Assembly (NCBI RefSeq): GCF_003201775.1
Contig: NZ_QJJZ01000004.1
Location: 154,643-218,642, forward strand
Source: Arenibacter sp. ARW7G5Y1
GTDB taxonomy: Bacteria > Bacteroidota > Bacteroidia > Flavobacteriales > Flavobacteriaceae
Direction of reading: 5' to 3'
Length of the DNA: 64,000 bases
Part shown: positions 28,185 to 37,740 of the stretch, piece by piece
Position numbering within the stretch: the first letter of the stretch is position 1
Layout: each line of letters starts with the position of its first letter
Translations under genes and position numbers: made by a program
Notes under the pieces: generated by a model
The model's input: only the letters and a program-made list of their open reading frames with translations
Told to the model about the DNA's origin: nothing
Database searches by the model: none

Positions 28185-29048
28185 TTAACCAAGATATGTT
28201 TTTAGGATTTTGCTTCTGGAGGTATGCTTTAACCTTCTAATTGCCTTTTCCTTTATTTGGCGAACCCTTTCCCTGGTAAGGTCAAAAGTTTCCCCAATTT
28301 CTTCCAAGGTCATGGAATGTTGTCCGGCCAATCCAAAGTACAGGCGAATTACATCCGCCTCCCTTGGGGTCAAGGTTTCCAAAGCTCTTTCTATTTCAGT
28401 TCTAAGCGATTCGTGCAACAATTCCCTGTCCGGATTTGGCGATTCCCCACTACGCAGTACATCGTAAAGGTTGGAATCCTCACCGTCTATCAAGGGGGCA
28501 TCCATGGAGACGTGACGACCGGAATTTTTAAGTGATTGTTTTACATCCTCGACGGTCATGTCCAATTCCTTGGCGATTTCTTCCGCAGATGGTTGTCTTT
28601 CATGAGCTTGCTCCAAGAAGGCAAAGGTCTTGTTGATTTTATTGATAGACCCGATCTTGTTCAAAGGTAGTCTTACAATACGCGATTGTTCGGCCAAAGC
28701 CTGTAATATGGACTGACGAATCCACCAAACCGCGTAGGATATGAATTTAAATCCACGTGTTTCATCAAAACGTTGTGCGGCTTTAATTAAGCCAAGGTTA
28801 CCTTCATTGATCAAATCAGGAAGGGTTAAACCTTGATTTTGGTATTGCTTTGCAACGGAAACCACAAATCGTAAATTGGCCTTGGTCAATTTCTCGAGTG
28901 CACGTTGATCACCTGCCTTGATCCGTTGTGCCAATTCTACTTCCTCATCTGCCGTAATCAAATCTACCTTACCAATTTCCTGTAAGTATTTATCCAAAGA
29001 AGCAGTTTCTCTATTGGTAACCTGTTTTGTAATTTTAAGCTGTCTCAT
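28185..29048 (-). CDS. rpoD: Primary RNA polymerase sigma factor (RpoD/SigA, short Bacteroidota form)
   Basis: Sigma-70 factor of 287 residues, much shorter than the E. coli protein because region 1.1 and the non-conserved insert are missing; this is the usual primary sigma form in Bacteroidota. Region 1.2 ([19 protein letters not shown]), region 2 with [20 protein letters not shown] and [10 protein letters not shown], region 3, and region 4.2 with [20 protein letters not shown] are in order. The lineage uses it on -33/-7 promoters with TAnnTTTG, which fits the boxes listed in this window. Confidence 0.96.
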   Translation of the reverse strand: MRQLKITKQVTNRETASLDKYLQEIGKVDLITADEEVELAQRIKAGDQRALEKLTKANLRFVVSVAKQYQNQGLTLPDLINEGNLGLIKAAQRFDETRGFKFISYAVWWIRQSILQALAEQSRIVRLPLNKIGSINKINKTFAFLEQAHERQPSAEEIAKELDMTVEDVKQSLKNSGRHVSMDAPLIDGEDSNLYDVLRSGESPNPDRELLHESLRTEIERALETLTPREADVIRLYFGLAGQHSMTLEEIGETFDLTRERVRQIKEKAIRRLKHTSRSKILKTYLG

Positions 29049-29167
29049 CGAAATTTTATCTTTCTAAATTATGTGCATTAAGCATAAGCTGCATTAGGTT
29101 ATACGTTGAAAAGTTGGAAATGTTACAATTGGTCCGTTTTATTTTGCTTTTTTAGATAAAATACATG

Positions 29168-29210
29168 AAAAAAGCCATGCTCTACCTTAAAAAAGGTAAA
29201 ACATGGCTTT
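29168..29210 (-). terminator. Rho-independent terminator after pnp
   Basis: Outer stem AAAGCCATG (29171-29179)/CATGGCTTT (29202-29210) with an inner TACCTT/AAGGTA stem; on the minus strand the outer stem runs into TTTTTT. It is 25 bases after the pnp stop. Confidence 0.8.
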
Positions 29211-29234
29211 GGTATTGTGACCGTTATTTAAAAA

Positions 29235-31454
29235 CTAGTCCCTTCTTGGCTTACGATCCCTATCTCTATTTCTATCGTTGCCCCTGTCATTTCTACCGCG
29301 ATCTTCGCGTGGTGGTCTTTCCTTATAACCTTCAGGTTTTGGCAATAAAGCCTTACGTGAAACTTTTTCTTTTCTTGTTCTTGGATCTACACCAAAGTAT
29401 TTAACATCAAAAACATCTCCCATGTTTACCACATCGGAAACATTTTCTGTTCTTTCCCAAGCCAATTCGGATACGTGAAGCAATACCTCGTTACCGGGGG
29501 CCTCCGTATATTCCACAACGGCACCAAAATCCAACATTTTGATGACTTTTACTTCGTATGCGCTACCTACTACTGGTTTAAACAATAATGATTCTATTTT
29601 TGCAAGAACCATATCGATTCCTTCTTGTGAAGTACCTAGTATTTCAACAATACCTTCTTCGGTAACCGGATCCTCATTGATAACGATGGTTGTTTTGGAA
29701 GTTTTTTGTAATTCTTGGATTACTTTTCCTCCAGGCCCAATTAATGCTCCAATGAATTCGCCAGGAATAACTCTGGTGACCATCTTGGGAGCATGTGGTT
29801 TAACATCTGCATTAGGTGTAGCAATAGTATCTACCAATTTACCAAGTATGTGCAAACGTCCAGCTCCTGCCTGTTTAAGGGCATTGACCAAAATTTCATA
29901 GGATAAACCTTTTACTTTAATGTCCATTTGGCAAGCAGTAATTCCGTCTGCAGTTCCTGTAACTTTAAAGTCCATATCCCCAAGATGATCCTCATCACCA
30001 AGTATATCGGACAATACAGCGTATTTTCCTGATTCGCTATCGGATATCAATCCCATGGCAATACCGGACACGGGTTTCTTTAATTGCACCCCGGCGTCCA
30101 TCAATGCCATAGTTCCGGCACATACCGTAGCCATGGAAGACGAACCATTGGATTCCAATACTTCGGATACAACCCGGACCGTATAAGGACAATCCTCTGG
30201 CACCATCCCTTTTAGGGCACGTTGGGCCAAGTTACCATGTCCTACCTCCCTACGGGAAGTACCTCTAATAGGTCTGGCTTCCCCTGTTGAAAAAGGTGGG
30301 AAGTTGTAATGCAGGTAGAAAGTTTCCTCTCCTTCAAAAGAAGGCATATCTATTTGGTTGGCTTCCCTTGAAGTTCCCAAAGTAACCGTAGCCAAAGCTT
30401 GGGTTTCCCCACGTGTAAAAATAGCGGAACCATGTGTGGAAGGTAAATAATCCACTTCACACCAAATGGGTCTAATCTCATCTGTTTTTCTACCGTCCAA
30501 ACGAAGTCCTTCGTTCAAGGTAAGGTCCCTAACCGCGGCTTTTTCGGCCTTGTAGTAGTATCTGGAAACCAAATCCCCGAAATCTGCCAATTCTTCTTCG
30601 GAAAAAGTAGCTTTAATCTCTTCTTTTATGGCGTCGAAGGCAGCACTTCTTTCGTGTTTTGCCGAACCGGCTTTTGCAATGGCATATACTTTGTCATACG
30701 CCATGTCGTGGATTTTCTTGGCCAATTCCTCATCTTCCCTTTCCGACTCGTACTCACGTACTTCTTTTTTGCCAAATGCTTCTGCCAGCCTAATTTGGGC
30801 GGCACATTGTACCTTAATGGCATCATGGGCAAATTTAATGGCTTCTACCATTTCCTCTTCGGAAATTTCTTTCATTTCACCTTCAACCATCATCACAGAA
30901 TCTGCTGAAGCTCCAATAACCATATCGATATCGGATACCAATAATTGGGCTCTGGTTGGATTGATTATGAATTCACCATCAATACGACCTACACGCACCT
31001 CGGAAATAGCACATTCAAATGGGAAATCTGAAAGTTGAATGGCTGCAGAAGCGGCCAATCCTGCCATAGCATCGGGCATAACATCCTCATCATGGGACAT
31101 TAATTGGATCATCACCTGGGTTTCAGCATGGTAATCCTTAGGAAAAAGTGGGCGTAAAACGCGATCCACCAATCTCATTGTCAATACTTCACCGTCACTC
31201 GGTCTTGCTTCCCTTTTGAAGAAACCTCCTGGGTAACGTCCCGAAGCTGCAAATTTTTCACGGTAATCTACCGTTAGTGGAAGAAAATCCACATCACTTT
31301 GTTTGTAATTGGAAACTACTGTACATAACAACATACATTTTCCTGACTGAACAACAACAGAACCATGGGCCTGTTTTGCCAATTTTCCGGTTTCGATAGA
31401 AATTTCCCTACCGTCCCCAAGGTCAATGACCTCTTTAAATACTTTTGGTATCAT
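29235..31454 (-). CDS. pnp: Polyribonucleotide nucleotidyltransferase (PNPase)
   Basis: Phosphorolytic 3'-5' exoribonuclease of the RNA degradation machinery, 739 residues. Two RNase PH domains (first with [19 protein letters not shown], second with [20 protein letters not shown]), a KH domain with [15 protein letters not shown], and an S1 domain ([13 protein letters not shown]) are in the standard order. The C-terminal tail is rich in Arg, Asp and Asn, an RNA-contacting disordered end. A small hairpin lies directly upstream of the start codon. The gene follows rpsO, the order seen in many bacteria. Confidence 0.97.
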   Translation of the reverse strand: MIPKVFKEVIDLGDGREISIETGKLAKQAHGSVVVQSGKCMLLCTVVSNYKQSDVDFLPLTVDYREKFAASGRYPGGFFKREARPSDGEVLTMRLVDRVLRPLFPKDYHAETQVMIQLMSHDEDVMPDAMAGLAASAAIQLSDFPFECAISEVRVGRIDGEFIINPTRAQLLVSDIDMVIGASADSVMMVEGEMKEISEEEMVEAIKFAHDAIKVQCAAQIRLAEAFGKKEVREYESEREDEELAKKIHDMAYDKVYAIAKAGSAKHERSAAFDAIKEEIKATFSEEELADFGDLVSRYYYKAEKAAVRDLTLNEGLRLDGRKTDEIRPIWCEVDYLPSTHGSAIFTRGETQALATVTLGTSREANQIDMPSFEGEETFYLHYNFPPFSTGEARPIRGTSRREVGHGNLAQRALKGMVPEDCPYTVRVVSEVLESNGSSSMATVCAGTMALMDAGVQLKKPVSGIAMGLISDSESGKYAVLSDILGDEDHLGDMDFKVTGTADGITACQMDIKVKGLSYEILVNALKQAGAGRLHILGKLVDTIATPNADVKPHAPKMVTRVIPGEFIGALIGPGGKVIQELQKTSKTTIVINEDPVTEEGIVEILGTSQEGIDMVLAKIESLLFKPVVGSAYEVKVIKMLDFGAVVEYTEAPGNEVLLHVSELAWERTENVSDVVNMGDVFDVKYFGVDPRTRKEKVSRKALLPKPEGYKERPPREDRGRNDRGNDRNRDRDRKPRRD

Positions 31455-31466
31455 AAATACGAATTA

Positions 31467-31488
31467 AAACCTGTCTCATTACAGGTTT
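31467..31488 (-). promoter_or_regulatory. Hairpin in the pnp 5' leader
   Basis: AAACCTGT (31467-31474), loop CTCATT, ACAGGTTT (31481-31488): an 8-bp perfect stem ending 13 bases before the pnp start codon. In E. coli pnp is autoregulated through a leader stem; whether this one serves that role is inference. Further upstream (about 31520-31550) the minus-strand leader is CA-rich and probably unstructured. Confidence 0.4.
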
Positions 31489-31644
31489 GTTAAACAATGG
31501 TCTTTCGTCTGTTATAGACGTGTTGTTGTGTTGTAGTTGTGTGTTGTTGACCAATGAAAAACTATGTGCAAGCTTTTTGTTTGTGCCCTAAGGTATGCCT
31601 ATGGGACTTTACAATAGTATTGAAATCAATAATATTGATATTGT

Positions 31645-31675
31645 AAAAAAGGGGAAAGTAAAACTTTCCCCTTTT
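31645..31675 (-). terminator. Rho-independent terminator after rpsO
   Basis: AAAAGGGGAAAG (31647-31658) and CTTTCCCCTTTT (31664-31675), a 12-bp perfect stem with a 5-base loop, followed on the minus strand by six T in total. It starts seven bases after the rpsO stop and separates rpsO from pnp. Confidence 0.88.
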
Positions 31676-31681
31676 GGTAAC

Positions 31682-31951
31682 TTATTTTCTAATTCCTAAT
31701 TCTTTAATTATGGCACGATATCTAATGATATCCTTCTTAATCAAGTAATCTAAAAGAGATCTTCTCTTTCCTACCAGTTTTACCAATGAGCGTTCGGTGT
31801 TAAAATCCTTACGGTTCTTTTTCAAATGCTCGGTCAAGTGGTTGATTCTGTGGGTGAACAAGGCAATCTGCCCTTCAGCGGAACCTGTGTTTTTTTCTTC
31901 CCCGCCGTGTTTCTTAAAAATCTCGGCCTTTACTTCCTTAGTTAAATACAT
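31682..31951 (-). CDS. rpsO: 30S ribosomal protein S15
   Basis: Small-subunit ribosomal protein of 89 residues, the standard length. It shows KHGGEEKNTGSAEGQIALFT, the HLKKNRKDFNTERSL helix and the C-terminal KRRSLLDYLIKKD, which contact 16S rRNA. It is upstream of pnp on the same strand but is separated by a strong terminator. A promoter box lies 53 bases upstream. Confidence 0.98.
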   Translation of the reverse strand: MYLTKEVKAEIFKKHGGEEKNTGSAEGQIALFTHRINHLTEHLKKNRKDFNTERSLVKLVGKRRSLLDYLIKKDIIRYRAIIKELGIRK

Positions 31952-32004
31952 TCCAATATTATTTTAATGATTTTTATGTACATGATTGATTTTCAATCAG
32001 GGGG

Positions 32005-32012
32005 CAAAGATA
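32005..32012 (-). promoter_or_regulatory. -7 box (TATCTTTG) upstream of rpsO
   Basis: It reads TATCTTTG on the minus strand, 53 bases before the rpsO start, matching TAnnTTTG. Confidence 0.5.
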
Positions 32013-32199
32013 GACTTTTTTTTAGAAACCTAGAGCCATCCCAATGTTTTTTGAAGTGTGGATTAAACTTTTTTTAAAATAGTTCGTCCTAATATAAAAC
32101 GTTAAAGAAATGTTATTGCCCCATTGTAATGACAGATCTGAGCGCTGGCCGGCGATGGAATTGAAATTCTACTTATTGCAAACATTAAAATCAAAACAG

Positions 32200-33060
32200 A
32201 TGAAAAAAAGTCTCAAAAAATTGAACGTAACAGGATGGCTGCTATTGGTCTTTTTGGTAATGGGTTCCTGTAACAATGAAGAGTCCAACAATCAGGAAGA
32301 GGATACGGCTTTTGAGGTGGCGGAACTTGTCGCTAGCGATGAGGCCGATTTAATTTCGGAGGAAATAGCCAGCATAGTTGAGGATATGTATGCCACCGAG
32401 GAGATCAGGGCTACCTCAAAATCGTTCTTTCTTTCCAATTATTTGCCGGAATGCGTCACTATAACAACAGTGGTTACCAATGAGACCAAGGAAGCAGCCA
32501 TAGATTTTGGAGAGGGTTGCGAGCTGGCCAATGGCAATCTATTAAGTGGAATTATCCATTTAAGTTATGCCAAGGATCTGGATGTGGCAACCAAGACCAT
32601 TGTTCTTTCTTTGGAGGATTTCACTTTTAACGGAGTGGCTGTGACAGGGGGAGCAACCTTGGTGAGGAAACGTTTCAATGGTAATGGTAACCCCCAGTCC
32701 GATGTAGTAGCCAGTTATAACGGGGTATGGCCGGATGGAAGTGTTGCCAGTTTTACAGGAAATAGAAGCCGGGAATGGGTAGCGGGTTATGGTTCCGGGA
32801 TTTGGACCGATAATGTTTTTCTTATTTCCGGGAAGGGCAGCTATACCAATAAGACGGGCGTTGTATATTCCAGGGAAACCAAAAGCTTGCTTAGAAGGGA
32901 ATTGTCCTGTAGGTTTATTGTTAGCGGGGTAATGGAAATTGCTAAAAACGATACTGCTATTAGCCTCGATTTTGGGGACGGCACTTGTGACGCTAAAGGA
33001 ACGTTGACCTTTCCAAATGGAGAAACCAAGGAAATTCTTTTAAGAAGGTTCAATAAGTAG
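32200..33060 (+). CDS. Hypothetical lipoprotein with two DFG(E/D)GxC-like motifs
   Basis: Function not recognised. The 286-residue protein has a lysine-rich N-terminus, one hydrophobic stretch and a lipobox ending at Cys24 (LVMGSC), so it is likely a surface or periplasmic lipoprotein. After an acidic linker come two similar blocks: AIDFGEGCELANGNLLSGII at 100-119 and ISLDFGDGTCDAKGTL at 254-269, suggesting an internal duplication of a beta-rich unit. The reading frame opens 30 codons earlier, but the signal peptide begins at this ATG. It stands alone, facing accD across a shared terminator. Confidence 0.8.
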   Translation: MKKSLKKLNVTGWLLLVFLVMGSCNNEESNNQEEDTAFEVAELVASDEADLISEEIASIVEDMYATEEIRATSKSFFLSNYLPECVTITTVVTNETKEAAIDFGEGCELANGNLLSGIIHLSYAKDLDVATKTIVLSLEDFTFNGVAVTGGATLVRKRFNGNGNPQSDVVASYNGVWPDGSVASFTGNRSREWVAGYGSGIWTDNVFLISGKGSYTNKTGVVYSRETKSLLRRELSCRFIVSGVMEIAKNDTAISLDFGDGTCDAKGTLTFPNGETKEILLRRFNK

Positions 33061-33074
33061 GGGATAGCACAATT

Positions 33075-33108
33075 AAAAAAGGCCCTGATCATAATCAGGG
33101 CCTTTTAT
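33075..33108. terminator. Bidirectional terminator between the lipoprotein gene and accD
   Basis: GGCCCTGAT (33081-33089) and ATCAGGGCC (33094-33102) form a 9-bp stem with a 4-base loop, with an A run before and a T run after, so it can work on both strands. It lies 14 bases after the plus-strand gene and touches the accD stop. Confidence 0.85.
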
Positions 33109-33109
33109 T

Positions 33110-33970
33110 TTACTTTCTAACAGGGTTGTTTTCTATTAAATCTATATAAAGATTGATTTTCTTTTTAAGATCCCTGCGATGTACAATAAAATCTAAAAAT
33201 CCATGTTCCTGAAGGAATTCCGCTGTCTGGAACCCTTCGGGCAGTTCTTTCCCAGTAGCCTCTTTAACCACCCTGGGACCGGCAAAACCGATCAAGGCCC
33301 CTGGTTCGGAAATATTTATATCGCCCAACATGGCATAGGAAGCTGTGGTACCTCCAGTGGTTGGATCCGTACACAATGAAATATAAGGGATGCCTGCATC
33401 GGCGAGTTGTGCCAATTTAGCCGATGTTTTGGCCAATTGCATAAGGGACAATGCGGCTTCCATCATACGTGCCCCCCCAGATTTGGAAATCATCACAAAG
33501 GGGATTTTCTTTTTGATGGAATAATCGATACCCCGTGCTATTTTCTCTCCTACCACACTGCCCATGGAACCACCGATAAAGCTGAAATCCATACAACAAA
33601 TAACTACGTCCTTACCCAGTGATTTGCCCACTCCGGTCCTAACCGCATCTTTGAGGCCCGTTTTTGCTTCGGCCGCCTTTAAACGATCCGCATACTTCTT
33701 GGTGTCCTCAAATTTCAACGGATCCTTGGAAGTAAGTTTGGCGTCCAACTCGGTAAACTTGTTATTGTCGAAAAGTATTTCAAAATATTCCTTACTGCCT
33801 ATTCGTACATGATAATCATCTTCTGGGCTAACATAAAAATTCTTTGCCAACTCATCGGATTCAACAATTTTTCCGGTAGGTGATTTGTACCAAAGGCCCC
33901 TAGGGGTATCCTTTTTCTGATCCGTGGCAGTTTGTATTCCTTTTTCCTTTCTTTTAAACCAAGACGACAT
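33110..33970 (-). CDS. accD: Acetyl-CoA carboxylase carboxyltransferase subunit beta, zinc-ribbon cysteines missing
   Basis: Carboxyltransferase beta subunit of acetyl-CoA carboxylase, first step of fatty-acid synthesis; 286 residues. The crotonase-fold core is well preserved: [44 protein letters not shown] and IGFAGPRVV. The N-terminal zinc ribbon is changed: the segment WYKSPTGK and [13 protein letters not shown] aligns with the usual WTKCDSCG and VCPKCDHHMRM, putting Ser30, Gly33, Ser48 and Asp51 in place of all four cysteines. The fold may therefore lack zinc. No accA is adjacent. Confidence 0.95.
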   Translation of the reverse strand: MSSWFKRKEKGIQTATDQKKDTPRGLWYKSPTGKIVESDELAKNFYVSPEDDYHVRIGSKEYFEILFDNNKFTELDAKLTSKDPLKFEDTKKYADRLKAAEAKTGLKDAVRTGVGKSLGKDVVICCMDFSFIGGSMGSVVGEKIARGIDYSIKKKIPFVMISKSGGARMMEAALSLMQLAKTSAKLAQLADAGIPYISLCTDPTTGGTTASYAMLGDINISEPGALIGFAGPRVVKEATGKELPEGFQTAEFLQEHGFLDFIVHRRDLKKKINLYIDLIENNPVRK

Positions 33971-33994
33971 AAGCTTTCTTTTTGGGTTGGGGGA

Positions 33995-35062
33995 TTATAG
34001 GGTATTCACATTGTTAAGGTCCTCAAAAGCCTTTTTTAGACGAGTAACAAACGTTTTCTCTCCTTCTCTTAGCCAAACACGTGGATCATAATGTTTTTTG
34101 TTTGGTTCATCGGCCCCGTTTGGATTACCGATCTGGGATTGTAAATAATCCTTTTTATCTTGAACGTAGTCCCTGATTCCTTCCAGGAAGGCATACTGTA
34201 AATCGGTATCGATGTTCATTTTAATAACACCATATCCAATGGCCTCACGTATTTCCTCTACGGTAGAGCCCGATCCACCATGGAATACGAAATCTATATG
34301 GTTGTGTTCCACACCGTATTTCTCAGTAATAAATTCCTGTGAATTCCTAAGGATTTTTGGGGTTAGTTTTACATTTCCTGGTTTGTAAACACCGTGGACA
34401 TTGCCAAATGCGGCGGCAATGGTAAACCTAGGGCTTACTTTGGATAGCTCTTCGTAGGCATAGGCAACCTCTTCTGGTTGTGTATATAGTTTTGAATCGT
34501 CCACATCAGAGTTGTCCACACCGTCTTCTTCACCTCCTGTAATTCCCAACTCTATTTCCAAAGTCATACCCATCTTGCTCATTCTGGCAAGGTATTTTTT
34601 GCATATCTCAATATTCTCTTCCAACGGCTCTTCCGACAGGTCTATCATATGGGAACTGTATAGCGGTTTCCCAGTTTCCTTAAAATGTTTTTCACTTGCA
34701 TCCAACAAACCATCTATCCATGGCAATAATTTTTTGGCACAGTGATCTGTGTGCAATATAACGGTTGCCCCATAAGCCTCTGCCAATTGATGAACGTGTT
34801 TTGCTCCTGCCACGGCTCCCAAAATAGCCGCTTTCTGACCGTCATTTGATAAAGCTTTTCCTGCATTGAACTGTGCGCCCCCGTTGGAGAACTGTATAAT
34901 TACGGGAGCATTTAAACTGGCAGCAGTTTCCAAAACTCCGTTAATCGTGTTCGATCCTATAACATTAACAGCAGGTAGTGCAAATCCTTTTTCCTTAGCA
35001 TAATTGAAAATTTTCTGAACCTCATCTCCGGTTGCAACTCCTGGTTTAATATTGTGTGCCAT
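33995..35062 (-). CDS. fbaA: Class II fructose-bisphosphate aldolase
   Basis: Zinc-dependent aldolase of glycolysis and gluconeogenesis, 355 residues. Metal-site motifs are VILHTDHCAKKLLPW, EIELGITGGEEDGVD and FGNVHGVYKPGNVKL, with FHGGSGST later for the phosphate site. The length and the NPNGADEPNKKHYDPR-type tail fit the long class IIA form. It lies 24 bases upstream of accD on the same strand, so co-transcription is possible. Confidence 0.97.
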   Translation of the reverse strand: MAHNIKPGVATGDEVQKIFNYAKEKGFALPAVNVIGSNTINGVLETAASLNAPVIIQFSNGGAQFNAGKALSNDGQKAAILGAVAGAKHVHQLAEAYGATVILHTDHCAKKLLPWIDGLLDASEKHFKETGKPLYSSHMIDLSEEPLEENIEICKKYLARMSKMGMTLEIELGITGGEEDGVDNSDVDDSKLYTQPEEVAYAYEELSKVSPRFTIAAAFGNVHGVYKPGNVKLTPKILRNSQEFITEKYGVEHNHIDFVFHGGSGSTVEEIREAIGYGVIKMNIDTDLQYAFLEGIRDYVQDKKDYLQSQIGNPNGADEPNKKHYDPRVWLREGEKTFVTRLKKAFEDLNNVNTL

Positions 35063-35098
35063 AATCTTGTTTTAGTGTATATAATTAAAAAGTTGGGA

Positions 35099-35106
35099 CA
35101 AAAGTA
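35099..35106 (-). promoter_or_regulatory. -7 box (TACTTTTG) upstream of fbaA
   Basis: It reads TACTTTTG on the minus strand, 36 bases before the start codon, matching TAnnTTTG. Confidence 0.5.
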
Positions 35107-35121
35107 ATAAAATAATCAGCT

Positions 35122-37698
35122 CTAAAAAGGATAATTTATACCTATGTTGAATACAGCGTTGGACAGATTGTAGTCCCTAAACCATCTTTTGGAAGATTCT
35201 TCGGCAGGATTATAAGTTTTGAGACCCATATCCAACCTAAACACAAAATATGTAAAATCGTATCGTATTCCCAAGCCTGTTCCCAATGCAATATCTGCCA
35301 AGGATCCAAAATTTTCAAATTTGGCCTTCTCGTCGGTAACGTTGTCCATGACGTTCCATATGTTACCTGCATCGGCAAAAAGTGCCCCTTTTATATCACC
35401 TACTATTGGAAAGCGATATTCTAGATTGAAGGCTATTTTTAAATTTGCTTCGTTAAAGTCGTTCACATCCTCTGTACTGCCCGGTCCAAGTGAATATGGC
35501 AACCAAGCACGGTTGTCATTGGACCCGCCGGCAAAATAACTTCTTACAAAGGGTATGTTGTCCGAATTGCCATAGGGTACGGCAATTCCGAAGAAACTCC
35601 TAAAAGCGAGTACGTTGGTCCTTGAGGTGCTCCAATGTTTTATGTAGTCGAATTCCGTTTTTATATATTGGGAAAATGGCACGTTAAAAACCAGGAGTTT
35701 ATTATCTTCATTGGTATAGAACGGAATTAAATTGGAAATACCAGACAGGAGATTGCCGGCACTTTCCAATTTGAACCTAAACTGATAAAAATCATTATCG
35801 GTAGTACCGTTTTTATTGTTCTTGTTAAAAGTGTAATTGCTAGCGAATATTAAATTGTTTTCGGTTAGCCTTATTCTTCTTTCTTCAATACTACTTATGT
35901 TGTCATAATCCGAGGTGCTCGAGGCCACCTCCCCGTTTAGGATAGCGTTGGTAAAACCTGTAGTGCCCTCTGGGATTATTAAATATGGATCTGTACTGCC
36001 GCTTCCTGTCTCATAAAATTCGGCCAATGCGGGTTCGGTCTGATAATTGTCGGCAATTTCATCCAAATTCTCATAGGTGTTCTGGTAGACCGTAAAAAAT
36101 CTATTGGGGTTTACATTGCGGACAAACTGTACATTTAATAACTCTACTGTATTCTTTTTAAAATCCGATGGTGACCAATTATAACCAAAAACAGTATTAA
36201 AGGTTTGTTTGTCCAGGCCAATATTCTGTTGAAAACTTGTTCCTATGGATAATTTGGTTTTGGGAAGCATATAGTTGGGTATAATACGGGATGTATTTAC
36301 AAAGGGGAACCAAATTCTGGGTAAATTAAGGTTGATGTCCGCCCCCGTTTCCAAAATATTGAAAAAACGGTTGTCCGCAATATCCGGGTCACTGGAGGCC
36401 CCTATGCTTATCCTTCCGGAAATACTAAGGTTTTCTGCACCTTTGAACAAATTTCTGGCTTGTAGGGATGGACTAAACCCTATGCCTAAAAATTGAATAT
36501 TGGAGTGGGTTACATCAAAATCGGTACCCAAGGAATATTTAGGACGGGGTGAAAGATAGATATTGGCGGTCAGTTCTGAATCTGTACTATCGGCTACAAA
36601 TTCAATATTGGGATATTTAAAGGTGTTAAGGTTGGTAATTTGTCTATAGGTTCTTATTCGGTTAATTTCCCTGTAGATACTATCTTTTTTTAAGAAAACG
36701 GCATCCGTAAGTGTTTTTGGCTTATACCGTAATTTTCCCTGGTAATAGATCGTGAAATCTTTATAGTCCACCTTATTTAAGCTATCCAGCCCATTATTGA
36801 AGGTGTAGTTGGTGTAAATATTGATTTTCTTAAAGGTGTGGACCTTGTATTCCGAGGTGGAAAGAGCGTTGTCTGTCCTAGTTTTTAAATCTTCAATATT
36901 TAAAAGAATATCCAATTTTTGATTGTTTCCCAGTTTGGTCGTGTCCCCGATTAAATCGTAGGAAATGGAGCTCTCCTGAAAGTTGTGGATACCTGTGTTT
37001 CTAAAAAGATTGGTCAATCGTTCCCGCTCGCTGTTAAAGTTGTCGAGGTCTATCCGTTGCCCTGATTTTATAAACGAATCACTCTTGTAGGCCTTGTTGA
37101 TGGAGTCCAAGGCGGAAGAGGTTATTTTTGTGGAAATTGAGTCTATAAGATAAGGGGAGCCCAAATCTAACTTGTAGTTGATGGTGGCCCGTTGTTTTCT
37201 GGTACTGGTATCTATTTCATAAGTCGTAGCGTTGTTAAAATACCCCTTGCTTTTGTAATAGGCATTCATCCTTTGCAAAGACCTTCTTGTTCTTGAAGTA
37301 TCTAGGATGGCTGGAGGTTCCCCTATATTTTTTAACCATACGCTGGCCCCTTTGACCAAAAAGGATTCACCCAATCTTTCCACTTGTTTTTTGGAAAGGA
37401 CATTGATGAGGCGCTGCTCCCTTTTTTCCTTTTTGTGCAACCATACCTGATAGGAAGAATCTGGGTTTTTCTTGGCCAAGTTGTAAAGATTTAGTCGAAG
37501 GGGGTAACCTAATAATGTGCTGTTGGGTTTTTGAAAAATAAGGCTGTGTATATCTTCATCCGTAACCTTTGTACTATCGGCATAAATAAGGTTTTTTGTC
37601 AATAGGAGTTCGTCATCGCCAACTCTTTTTGTTGCATTGCAAGAGGTAATTGCAATTACTAGCAATAATAATCCTATTTTCGTAATGTTTAAATACAT
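35122..37698 (-). CDS. tamL: Lipidated TamA-like outer-membrane assembly protein (TamL type)
   Basis: Outer-membrane Omp85-family protein of 858 residues. The preferred start gives a lipoprotein signal with Cys20 (LLLLVIAITSC), as in the lipidated TamA variants of Bacteroidota; the frame is open 20 codons further, but that would overlap the divergent methyltransferase promoter. Periplasmic POTRA-like repeats occupy the first half, and the C-terminal surface-antigen barrel shows GGSNDNRAWLP, GDIKGALFADAGNIW and DMGLKTYNPAEESSKRW. The final strand ends in Phe, typical for barrel insertion. No tamB is next to it. Confidence 0.85.
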   Translation of the reverse strand: MYLNITKIGLLLLVIAITSCNATKRVGDDELLLTKNLIYADSTKVTDEDIHSLIFQKPNSTLLGYPLRLNLYNLAKKNPDSSYQVWLHKKEKREQRLINVLSKKQVERLGESFLVKGASVWLKNIGEPPAILDTSRTRRSLQRMNAYYKSKGYFNNATTYEIDTSTRKQRATINYKLDLGSPYLIDSISTKITSSALDSINKAYKSDSFIKSGQRIDLDNFNSERERLTNLFRNTGIHNFQESSISYDLIGDTTKLGNNQKLDILLNIEDLKTRTDNALSTSEYKVHTFKKINIYTNYTFNNGLDSLNKVDYKDFTIYYQGKLRYKPKTLTDAVFLKKDSIYREINRIRTYRQITNLNTFKYPNIEFVADSTDSELTANIYLSPRPKYSLGTDFDVTHSNIQFLGIGFSPSLQARNLFKGAENLSISGRISIGASSDPDIADNRFFNILETGADINLNLPRIWFPFVNTSRIIPNYMLPKTKLSIGTSFQQNIGLDKQTFNTVFGYNWSPSDFKKNTVELLNVQFVRNVNPNRFFTVYQNTYENLDEIADNYQTEPALAEFYETGSGSTDPYLIIPEGTTGFTNAILNGEVASSTSDYDNISSIEERRIRLTENNLIFASNYTFNKNNKNGTTDNDFYQFRFKLESAGNLLSGISNLIPFYTNEDNKLLVFNVPFSQYIKTEFDYIKHWSTSRTNVLAFRSFFGIAVPYGNSDNIPFVRSYFAGGSNDNRAWLPYSLGPGSTEDVNDFNEANLKIAFNLEYRFPIVGDIKGALFADAGNIWNVMDNVTDEKAKFENFGSLADIALGTGLGIRYDFTYFVFRLDMGLKTYNPAEESSKRWFRDYNLSNAVFNIGINYPF

Positions 37699-37740
37699 AC
37701 ACTGCCGTGTCCTCATAGAAGTCAAAAATACATTATTTGT

